A DNA stretch of 23,010 bases. Source: an uncultured Halioglobus sp. (GTDB lineage Bacteria > Pseudomonadota > Gammaproteobacteria > Pseudomonadales > Halieaceae). The stretch spans positions 1 to 23,010 of the forward strand of contig CAJQQW010000023.1 in assembly GCA_905480565.1 (NCBI GenBank), given 5' to 3'. Positions 16,536-23,010 of the stretch are shown piece by piece. Position 1 is the stretch's first letter. Every line of letters begins with the position of its first letter. The notes beneath the pieces are model-generated. The model was not told the origin of the DNA, made no database searches, and saw nothing but the letters and a program-made list of their open reading frames with translations. The translations under genes and the position numbers were made by a program.

Positions 16536-17786
16536 TTATCTTACGCCAGGATCAGTCAGGCGCTTAAGCACCAGGCGCAGTTGCCGTTCCAGCAGGTCCT
16601 GGTATTGGCCGGCAAACTCCTCAATCACAGCGTAGTCCATGACTTCCGTGGGGCGACATTCGAGACGTGTCGAGATATCAGTATCCTCTACTGCGGCGGG
16701 TGCCAGTAGAATATTCGGAGGCATGCTCGCGCAGACTGACTGTAGTTCGTCGAGAGTATGCTGCGTGTATAGCCCCGGATAGATATCATCGCCGCCGCCT
16801 GCGCCCAGCTCACTTTGTGATATTGCCATTGATAGGGACAGGGACAGCGTCATGTCTTTCTCCAGTGACTGGCACACTGTCTTGATTAGCCAGGCGCAGG
16901 AGGCTGCCCTGAATGCGGCACTGCCTGCACTGTTGTTGCCACTGAAGTAAACCGCTAGCCCGAACTGTCGCGCGACCTGCAGGTCTCCTGCATAAAAACC
17001 AGACGCAGCGTAAACGATCTGGTGAATGCGTCCGATATAAGCGTGTAGGGAATGCTCATCCAGCGTATCCACATAGTTAGCCAGACTTGTCAGTTGCAGA
17101 TACAGAACAGCTGTAGCCTGATAGTTTTTTTCCTGAGGCGCCGGTTCACTGCGTGCTTGCAGCAAGTCCATTGGCAGTGCATCAATGCGCTTTTGCAACA
17201 GGGATAGCTCGTTGCCCAGCAGCGGCATTCCAGTATCTTCTTCCAGCGCAACCTTGTGAGCGAGCGCGGACATGCGTCCACCTAGGCGTTGGCCAAAATG
17301 ACGACCCACACCATAAACCGCAAGGCTGAGAAGTACTGCGAGACCGAGCATGCTGATCACAAGGCGCTGCTGGGCTGCGCGGTCGTTGTCGGCACTAATG
17401 GTGATAATCACGTGACCAGCGATATCTGATTCGATACGCACCGGTTCGCTGTACTCGTGCAGATATCTACCCTGACTTGTCCCCGCCAGGCCCAGAACCT
17501 TGCCCTCTACATCATTAACGGCAATTACGGCGGCGGAGGAGTTGTTGATGATGCGGCGCAAAGAGGCGGAGACGCTGAGCAGGTCACCGCTTTCAAGTGC
17601 TGTGCTGACGCGCGCAGCAACTAGCCGGGCGAGAGCAGCGCCATACTCCTCTCGCAGCAGTGATTGCATGTGAGAAGTAGAGATAGCACCCAGCGCAATA
17701 AGGGCGAGACTTACAAGGAGGCATAAGCCTGCGGTAAGGACAGCAAACTGTTGACCGATACTGGATTGACGCAGACGTTTGTTCAC
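16536..17786 (-). CDS. AhpA/YtjB-like membrane protein with eroded cyclase-like domain
   Basis: A 416-residue inner-membrane protein with two membrane segments (about 13-35 and 141-161) enclosing a roughly 105-residue periplasmic region (36-140), then a HAMP-like stretch and a cytoplasmic C-terminal domain. Its position, divergent from serB, is that of the AhpA/YtjB (SMP_2) family, which fits the topology. The cytoplasmic part (about 224-385) resembles the class III nucleotide cyclase fold: AVLYLQLTSLANYVDTL, then HAYIGRIHQIV, then ARQFGLAVYFSG. The metal-binding Asp of active cyclases is replaced (LYLQLTS where catalytic members have an FxDxxG-type motif), so catalysis is unlikely. It converges on parC with 16 bp between. 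Family name is moderately sure; function is unknown. Confidence 0.7.
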   Translation of the reverse strand: MNKRLRQSSIGQQFAVLTAGLCLLVSLALIALGAISTSHMQSLLREEYGAALARLVAARVSTALESGDLLSVSASLRRIINNSSAAVIAVNDVEGKVLGLAGTSQGRYLHEYSEPVRIESDIAGHVIITISADNDRAAQQRLVISMLGLAVLLSLAVYGVGRHFGQRLGGRMSALAHKVALEEDTGMPLLGNELSLLQKRIDALPMDLLQARSEPAPQEKNYQATAVLYLQLTSLANYVDTLDEHSLHAYIGRIHQIVYAASGFYAGDLQVARQFGLAVYFSGNNSAGSAAFRAASCAWLIKTVCQSLEKDMTLSLSLSMAISQSELGAGGGDDIYPGLYTQHTLDELQSVCASMPPNILLAPAAVEDTDISTRLECRPTEVMDYAVIEEFAGQYQDLLERQLRLVLKRLTDPGVR

Positions 17787-17951
17787 AGTTTTTGAATGTT
17801 TAGCGAGTTTGCCCGTGACATCAGTATAAACCAGTCACATCCTGAAGTAATGGCCCGCGCAGTGGCCGGCATTTCTGGGCGGGAAGTGCTATCTTTTAGC
17901 GCTTGGTGTGAACGGTTAGAATGACCGACCTGAATAAGAATGGAATCCTGA

Positions 17952-19166
17952 GTGAACCATATATTACTCATAACGCTATCCGGAGATGACCAATCCGGCG
18001 TCACCGCCGGATTGACGTCAATCCTGGCTGGGCACTCCGTCAATATTCTTGATATTGGCCAGGCGGTGATCCATTCGACGCTCACTCTGGGGTTGTTGGT
18101 AGAATTACCCGTCGACACTCCCTCAAAAGAAGTGGTTGCTGCGATAAAGGCGTTCGCTGGCGCTCGTGGACTGCGCGTGGTCACAGATAAAGTGTCCGGG
18201 GATAGTTACAACCAATGGGTCGATGCACAGGGCATGGAGCGTTATATTATTACGCTGTTGGCCCGCAAGATTACCTCAGACCAGATTGCTCGAGTTACCT
18301 CGGTGATATCTTCTCACGGCCTGAACATCCAAGGCATTAACAGGCTTTCTGGTCGCATACCTATGGGCAAACTGCCGGCCCAGAGTAAGGCCTGCGTGGA
18401 ATTCTCCGCGCGCGGTTCGCTGCCGGTTGCGGCAGAGTTCCGCCGCGAATTGCTTGAAGTAGCGGGAGCTCTGGATGTCGATCTCGCTTACCAGCAGGAC
18501 AACATGTATCGGCGTAATCGCCGCCTGGTGGTGTTTGACATGGATTCTACCCTGATCGAGGCGGAAGTAATTGATGAACTGGCAAAAGTAGCGGGCGTGG
18601 GTGATGAGGTCAGTGCAATTACCGAGCGAGCGATGCGTGGAGAGATCGATTTTTCAGAGAGTTTTCGTAAGCGAGTTGCGCTGCTTTGTGGCTTGAAGGA
18701 GAGTGCTCTCAAGCGAGTGGCGGACGAGTTGAAGATCACAGAGGGAGCCGAGCATCTGATATCGACCCTGCGCGCCCTGGGTTTCAAGACAGCAATTCTG
18801 TCCGGGGGGTTTACCTATTTCGCGCGCCATTTGCAGGAGCGGTTGGGTATGGACTACGTTTATGCCAATGAACTGGATATCGACGATGGCATCGTGACGG
18901 GCAAGGTATCAGGTACTATTGTAGACGGTGCGCGAAAGGCAGAACTACTGCGCCAGCTGGCTCGGGAAGAAGGTATTGACCTGCAGCAAGTCATCGCGGT
19001 GGGTGATGGGGCCAACGATCTGCCTATGCTCAGTATTGCGGGCCTGGGAATCGCGTTCAGGGCTAAACCGCTGGTAAAGAAAACTGCCGAGCAGTCAATA
19101 TCGACTCTTGGTCTCGATGCGATTCTTTACCTGCTGGGAATTTCAGACAAGCATCAACGTCCTTGA
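17952..19166 (+). CDS. serB: Phosphoserine phosphatase
   Basis: Removes phosphate from O-phospho-L-serine, the last step of serine biosynthesis, in the cytosol. The 404-residue protein has two ACT-type domains in tandem (about 3-80 and 97-180), then a HAD phosphatase domain. Catalytic Asp196 and Asp198 lie in VVFDMDSTLIEAEVIDELAK. The substrate motif SGGFTYF (284-290) and the metal-binding GDGANDLPML (351-360) are intact. The long ACT-containing form is typical of Pseudomonas-like bacteria, and serine feedback through the ACT part is possible. The start is a GTG with only a weak ribosome site (GGAA); it gives the conserved VNHILLITLSGDDQSG. It is divergent from the AhpA/YtjB-like gene across 165 bp. 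Confidence 0.95.
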   Translation: MNHILLITLSGDDQSGVTAGLTSILAGHSVNILDIGQAVIHSTLTLGLLVELPVDTPSKEVVAAIKAFAGARGLRVVTDKVSGDSYNQWVDAQGMERYIITLLARKITSDQIARVTSVISSHGLNIQGINRLSGRIPMGKLPAQSKACVEFSARGSLPVAAEFRRELLEVAGALDVDLAYQQDNMYRRNRRLVVFDMDSTLIEAEVIDELAKVAGVGDEVSAITERAMRGEIDFSESFRKRVALLCGLKESALKRVADELKITEGAEHLISTLRALGFKTAILSGGFTYFARHLQERLGMDYVYANELDIDDGIVTGKVSGTIVDGARKAELLRQLAREEGIDLQQVIAVGDGANDLPMLSIAGLGIAFRAKPLVKKTAEQSISTLGLDAILYLLGISDKHQRP

Positions 19167-19172
19167 CCAGCC

Positions 19173-20987
19173 CTAAATATCGCTCCATATCGAGTCAAAT
19201 TCACCCTTGTTTTGCTTTTTATCATGATTTGTCAGGACGTCGCCTAGCTCCTGAATATAGCGGAATTCGAACTGCTCGAAGCCACCGGTTGCGTTCAGTT
19301 GCCGCTCTAACTGGATGCGTTGCACTCCCCGATTGTTTTGCAGGACGAGCTTCTGCCGCTCTTTAAAGCTGACCCCTGGCGTTATCAGGGTGTTGGGTTG
19401 TCCTACAATCTTGATTTCGGGTAGCAGCAACACTCTCTGCGGTGGGGAATCCTCCAATCCGTTACGGCGGATATTAGCGCCGCAGGCAATGGCCCGAGGA
19501 CTCAATAGTTCGAGGCCTATGAGAGTTTTAGCATCCGGCAGTCTGCTCAGCCAGCGTATGACCGCGATGGCCCAGTCGTTTTTTTCCCTGTCTTCCTTGA
19601 CCCCCACTATGTCACCCACACGGGCATCACCTGGAGATTCGTCTATCCACTCGAGACAGTAACCGTTTGCACTGGTATCAGCCAACTGCGCCTCGAAAAC
19701 AGACTGTTTTTCGGGCGTTGATGCCGGTGCGCTTTCCTCTTCCATTACTTTGGTCCTGGTTGCAGTATCGAGTTCGACGCGAATTTCCTGCTCAACTTTC
19801 GTTTGCTGCTTACCGCCGTCCGCGGAACTTTCGCTTCTCCAGATATTTGCCTTATCCAGACCTGTTGAGAATGGATTTCCCTGACTGTTGAAAAGGTCAT
19901 GACCGGCACTGCCGCTCGACTCTTTGTGTTTGAGCATTTGCTGCCGGAACACCTGCCTGTGGGTATTATTAAGTCCGAGGCAAATCCATAGGGGACTGTT
20001 GCAAGCGGTGCGCTTGAAATTACGCATCAGTCTGCTGCTCAGCGCTTTAATGATATGTTGCAGGAGGTTGGCAGATACGCCGGTTTCCTTGTCGAAGGTT
20101 GCTTTCTCACCGACCAGTCGCTGCTGCAGCGCGTTAAGTTCGCTCAGTAATGGCTCGCAATCCAGAGTGCGGCAGCCCGCTGTGGGCTGCTCCCGGTGCA
20201 GCGCCCGGTACTGTGGCGGTTTATCGCTTTCCAGATCGGCCAGATACAATTCCTCTCCGGTCTCCCGCTTGTTCAGGCCAATTTTTTCGCCCCAGTCGCG
20301 AGAATTGCGGTGCAGAGTGGTCAGGTCACTTTGGCGAAGCTGGTTGGGTTTACAGCAGCTGAGTAACAGCGCCTGCACATAAGCCGCTTTTATGGTGGCG
20401 CCGCCAGAGAGGGGTTCTGGTATCGGCAGACCGGTGAGCCCCTGGTATTCTGCCAGAGCATAGAGTTGGTGGTGCATTTCCCAGCACCCCTCTTCCATCG
20501 GCATGTGCAGCTGCAGTATGTAAAGAATCTTGCGCGAATTAAATAGAAGCGCTCTCTGAATTGCCTGGCAAGCGAGGCGAGCTGGGTTAGTGTCCTGTAT
20601 CGAGTCCCGCTGCTTGATGGCGTGCATTGCAGTAAGAGCGTACCCCGCGGTAGTGAGTGTGCATAGCCGGTTGCCGATAGCGGCCATTGCCTTCGGTTCC
20701 GAGGACATAATCAGAGGCTGTTTGAGAAAGCGTTTGCACAGCTTGGTTAGTGCGACATCGATATTTGGGTAAAGCGCGTCTAACAGGTTGTAGCGTGTCT
20801 GTGGGGGCAAGCTTGTCCGATTCAGGTCATCAAGTGCTAGCAGTAGCATTTCAACTAAGCGGTCGGTGTCCATTATCGGAAGTGCATCGGTCCATGCCCG
20901 CACACCGTCTTCGGTGGCCGCGAACAGGCTGAGCTCGGATTTGTCCTGGCGGGGTAGCTTCAAAGTGCTTGAGCTGAGGTCTTGCAT
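19173..20987 (-). CDS. Large protein with degenerate PilZ-like C-terminal domain
   Basis: A 604-residue cytosolic protein with no signal peptide or membrane segment. The N-terminal 300 residues are mainly helical, with a conserved-looking opening (ALPIMDTDRLVEMLLLALDDLNR) in which several Leu/Ala-rich helices suggest a helical-repeat scaffold. A charged, Ser/Glu-rich linker (about 355-430) leads to a beta-rich C-terminal domain (about 436-510) that resembles PilZ. It lacks the RxxxR and D/NxSxxG residues that bind cyclic di-GMP, the latter region reading ANGYCLEWIDESPG. Proteins of this type are encoded near serB in Pseudomonas relatives and are annotated loosely as PilZ-domain proteins. I take the ATG at 20987; an upstream in-frame TTG at 21044 would add 19 residues. 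It converges on serB with 6 bp between and is divergent from efp. Confidence 0.65.
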   Translation of the reverse strand: MQDLSSSTLKLPRQDKSELSLFAATEDGVRAWTDALPIMDTDRLVEMLLLALDDLNRTSLPPQTRYNLLDALYPNIDVALTKLCKRFLKQPLIMSSEPKAMAAIGNRLCTLTTAGYALTAMHAIKQRDSIQDTNPARLACQAIQRALLFNSRKILYILQLHMPMEEGCWEMHHQLYALAEYQGLTGLPIPEPLSGGATIKAAYVQALLLSCCKPNQLRQSDLTTLHRNSRDWGEKIGLNKRETGEELYLADLESDKPPQYRALHREQPTAGCRTLDCEPLLSELNALQQRLVGEKATFDKETGVSANLLQHIIKALSSRLMRNFKRTACNSPLWICLGLNNTHRQVFRQQMLKHKESSGSAGHDLFNSQGNPFSTGLDKANIWRSESSADGGKQQTKVEQEIRVELDTATRTKVMEEESAPASTPEKQSVFEAQLADTSANGYCLEWIDESPGDARVGDIVGVKEDREKNDWAIAVIRWLSRLPDAKTLIGLELLSPRAIACGANIRRNGLEDSPPQRVLLLPEIKIVGQPNTLITPGVSFKERQKLVLQNNRGVQRIQLERQLNATGGFEQFEFRYIQELGDVLTNHDKKQNKGEFDSIWSDI

Positions 20988-21134
20988 AGCACGCAATCCA
21001 TGACGTTCGAGGAATGGACATCCTAGAATGTAAGAATAGCCCAATATCTAGTGGTGTCGCCACCCGGCACCTGCCAATGCTTCGTCTCGTGAGGTATTAT
21101 GACGGGCACTGTACAACGTACTTAGGCAATTTCC

Positions 21135-21707
21135 ATGGCGAACTACTCCACGAATGAATTCCGGTCCGGCTTGAAGGTCATGCTCGACGGTGACCCCTGC
21201 AGTATTTTGGAGAATGAATTTGTGAAGCCGGGGAAGGGGCAAGCCTTCAATCGCGTAAGAATGCGTAACCTGAAGACAGGTCGTGTCTGGGATAGAACCT
21301 TCAAGTCTGGTGAGACTCTGGAGGGGGCGGACGTTATCGATCGCACGATGGAGTACCTTTACACTGACGGCGAGTTCTGGTTCTTTATGGAGCCTGAGAC
21401 CTTCGAGCAGTTCCAGGCAGATGCCGCAGCTGTTGGTGAAAGCCACTTGTGGTTGAAGGAACAGGAAAAGTGTGAGGTGACGCTATACAACGGCAATCCC
21501 CTGAGCATTGCGCCACCCAACTTTGTCGAGCTGGAAATCGTTGAGACTGACCCGGGCCTGAAGGGTGACACGGCTACTGGCGGCACTAAACCTGCAAAGC
21601 TAAGTACAGGTGCAACTGTCAAAGTGCCCCTGTTTCTGAGTGAGGGTGAGTATGTCAGGGTTGATACCCGCACGGGCGAATATCAGAATCGCGCTAACAA
21701 GCCTTAA
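21135..21707 (+). CDS. efp: Elongation factor P
   Basis: A 190-residue translation factor that binds between the P and E sites and relieves ribosomes stalled at polyproline stretches. Three domains of normal length are visible: KOW-like (1-65), OB1 (66-128) and OB2 (129-190). The modification loop reads VKPGKGQAF with Lys34, the residue that receives beta-lysine in the EpmA-dependent subtype. The C-terminal [15 protein letters not shown] is standard. The ribosome site is weak. epmA follows after only 7 bp, so substrate and modifying enzyme should be made together; epmB and epmC are not in the window. Confidence 0.97.
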   Translation: MANYSTNEFRSGLKVMLDGDPCSILENEFVKPGKGQAFNRVRMRNLKTGRVWDRTFKSGETLEGADVIDRTMEYLYTDGEFWFFMEPETFEQFQADAAAVGESHLWLKEQEKCEVTLYNGNPLSIAPPNFVELEIVETDPGLKGDTATGGTKPAKLSTGATVKVPLFLSEGEYVRVDTRTGEYQNRANKP

Positions 21708-21714
21708 ATAGACG

Positions 21715-22659
21715 ATGCAGTGGCGCCCGACCGCGAGCTTGCCAGTCCTGCGGAGACGAGCGCAACTTCTGGCAAACCTCAGAGAATTTTTTCTTGCGCG
21801 CAATGTGCTGGAGGTCGAGACGCCGCTGCTCTGCAGCGCCGGGATAACCGATCCGTCAATAGAGCCCTACACGGTCGTCACACCGACAGCGATGCGCTTT
21901 CTGCAAACTTCCCCGGAGTATGCGATGAAGCGGCTGCTGGCTGCTTTTGGCGAACCTGTTTTTCAGGTGAGCAAGGCGTTTCGGCAAGGTGAGCAGGGTT
22001 CACGCCACAATCCAGAGTTCACATTGCTCGAGTGGTACCGCCCTGGCTTCGATTACCACAGGCTTATGGATGAGGTAACACAGCTGCTGACTTCCTGCCT
22101 GTTACAAAGGCCGGTTAGAAAAATAACTTACCGCAGCCTGTTTCTAGAGCAACTCGACACCGATCCTTTTACCGCAAGCGCTAGCGAACTTGAGACACTG
22201 GCCCATAAGCACCTGGACCCAGGCGGCCTGTCAGGAGACAAGGATTGCTGGCTGGACTTGCTGATGAGCCACGTGCTGGAGCCCGATTTAGGTCGAGAGA
22301 GCTTCTGTTTTGTCTACGACTATCCGGCATCGCAAGCTGCGCTGGCCCGTATTGAGACGGAGGGTGGTATGGATGTTGGCAGGCGCTTTGAGTTATATGT
22401 CGATGGCCTCGAATTGGCCAATGGCTATTGGGAACTCGCGGATGCGGCGGAGCAGCGTCGCCGTTTTGAGGCGGATAATGTGCGTTATTCAGAACAAGGA
22501 TTGCCAGGCCGCCCGGTCGACGAGCGTCTGCTTGCGGCACTCGAACATGGCATGCCCGCCAGTAGCGGGGTAGCACTGGGTATCGATCGCCTTATGATGC
22601 TGATTGTGGGTACCCGCGAGATCCGCGATGTACTGGCGTTTGACTGGGGGCGAGCCTAG
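21715..22659 (+). CDS. epmA: EF-P beta-lysylation ligase EpmA (GenX/PoxA/YjeA)
   Basis: A 314-residue paralogue of the class II lysyl-tRNA synthetase core that attaches (R)-beta-lysine to Lys34 of EF-P. Motif 1 region FFLARNVLEVETPLL, motif 2 RHNPEFTLLEWYRPG and motif 3 GVALGIDRLMMLIVG are all present. The N-terminal anticodon-binding OB domain of true LysS is missing, which identifies EpmA. The ATG is preceded by no clear ribosome site, so translation may depend on coupling to efp, whose stop is 7 bp upstream. It converges on pntB. Confidence 0.95.
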   Translation: MQWRPTASLPVLRRRAQLLANLREFFLARNVLEVETPLLCSAGITDPSIEPYTVVTPTAMRFLQTSPEYAMKRLLAAFGEPVFQVSKAFRQGEQGSRHNPEFTLLEWYRPGFDYHRLMDEVTQLLTSCLLQRPVRKITYRSLFLEQLDTDPFTASASELETLAHKHLDPGGLSGDKDCWLDLLMSHVLEPDLGRESFCFVYDYPASQAALARIETEGGMDVGRRFELYVDGLELANGYWELADAAEQRRRFEADNVRYSEQGLPGRPVDERLLAALEHGMPASSGVALGIDRLMMLIVGTREIRDVLAFDWGRA

Positions 22660-22674
22660 ACTTTGACAGGCCAT

Positions 22675-22698
22675 AAATAAAGCCGGCGCAAGGCCGGC
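22675..22698 (-). terminator. Likely terminator between pntB and epmA
   Basis: On the minus strand GCCGGC-CTTGC-GCCGGC forms a perfect 6-bp GC stem followed by the T-rich tail TTTATTTAT, 25 bp after the pntB stop. It lies 15 bp after the epmA stop, so it may also slow transcription from that side, though no T-run is present in that direction. Confidence 0.65.
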
Positions 22699-22722
22699 AT
22701 CGTCGATCCAACAAAAGACTAA

Positions 22723-23010
22723 TCAACCACTGAATTCGCGCACCAGTCCACCGATAGATTCCTTGGCGTCACCAAACAGCATGCGGGTATTTTCCTTGTA
22801 GAACAGCGGGTTTTCGATACCGGCAAATCCTGATGCCATGGATCGCTTCAGCACAAACACTGTGCGCGCGCTGTCCACGTTAATTACAGGCATACCATAG
22901 ATGGGCGAAGACTCTATTTCCCGCGCTGCCGGGTTAACTACATCGTTGGCGCCAATGACGATCGCCACGTCAACGGTTTCCATACGAGGGTTAATCTCGT
23001 CCATTTCCAG
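22723..23010 (-). CDS. pntB: NAD(P) transhydrogenase subunit beta, C-terminal fragment
   Basis: The last 95 or so codons of a gene that continues past the right edge; the start is outside the window. The sequence is the NADP(H)-binding domain III of the proton-translocating transhydrogenase: VAIVIGANDVVNPAAR, SSPIYGMPVINVDSARTVFV, KRSMASGFAGIENPLFY and MLFGDAKESI. The enzyme couples hydride transfer from NADH to NADP+ to proton entry at the inner membrane. It converges on epmA with a probable terminator between them. Confidence 0.95.
   Translation of the reverse strand: MEMDEINPRMETVDVAIVIGANDVVNPAAREIESSPIYGMPVINVDSARTVFVLKRSMASGFAGIENPLFYKENTRMLFGDAKESIGGLVREFSG

Noticed and set aside
1..23010. 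Mobile elements, CRISPR, prophage, defence or biosynthetic cluster
   Set aside because: No transposase, integrase, repeat array, phage protein or defence domain is seen; all gaps but one are under 300 bp and the recognised genes are mostly core functions.

Overview
The window is an ordinary housekeeping stretch of a gammaproteobacterial chromosome with fairly high GC. Protein family content and gene order (gpmI/envC against rhodanese-grxC-secB, trmL, ntrC-ntrB, a DUF4124 gene, glnA, typA; and parC, an AhpA/YtjB-type gene, serB) recall the Pseudomonas backbone. Sequence character suggests a marine relative such as the Cellvibrionales/Halieaceae, but that assignment is inference. I see no tRNA or rRNA gene, CRISPR array, insertion sequence, phage gene or toxin-antitoxin pair.

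Layout. 1-2762: gpmI-envC, minus strand (glycolysis; activation of septal murein amidases). 2991-4224: rhodanese-grxC-secB operon, plus strand (sulfur/thiol chemistry and export chaperone). 4268-4732: trmL, convergent. 4826-9663: the nitrogen-control block, all minus strand, transcribed in the order glnA, a DUF4124 envelope protein, ntrB, ntrC. 9664-10453: a 790-bp intergenic region. Its glnA-proximal part holds a sigma54 promoter, two NtrC sites and an IHF-like site; the other 550 bp is unexplained apart from the typA promoter region and one doubtful small ORF. 10454-12716: typA-dtd. 12729-13178: an ElaA-like acetyltransferase. 13370-16519: a cyclic-nucleotide-binding-fold protein followed by parC. 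16536-17786: an AhpA/YtjB-like membrane protein. 17952-19166: serB. 19173-20987: a large protein with a degenerate PilZ-like end. 21135-22659: efp-epmA, substrate and modifying enzyme. 22723 to the right edge: the 3' end of pntB.

Regulation is the clearest readable signal. glnA and ntrBC each have a near-consensus -24/-12 sigma54 promoter on the coding strand and near-perfect NtrC palindromes upstream. This implies that NtrC activates both its main target and, from a separate promoter, its own operon.

I do not find a convincing new multi-gene system. The best candidates for undescribed biology are three single genes whose recognisable folds have lost signature residues: the CNB protein before parC (PBC glutamate replaced by Ala), the AhpA/YtjB-like protein (cyclase-like domain without metal-binding Asp), and the PilZ-like protein (no RxxxR or D/NxSxxG motif). 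Next come the non-coding signals in the nitrogen block.
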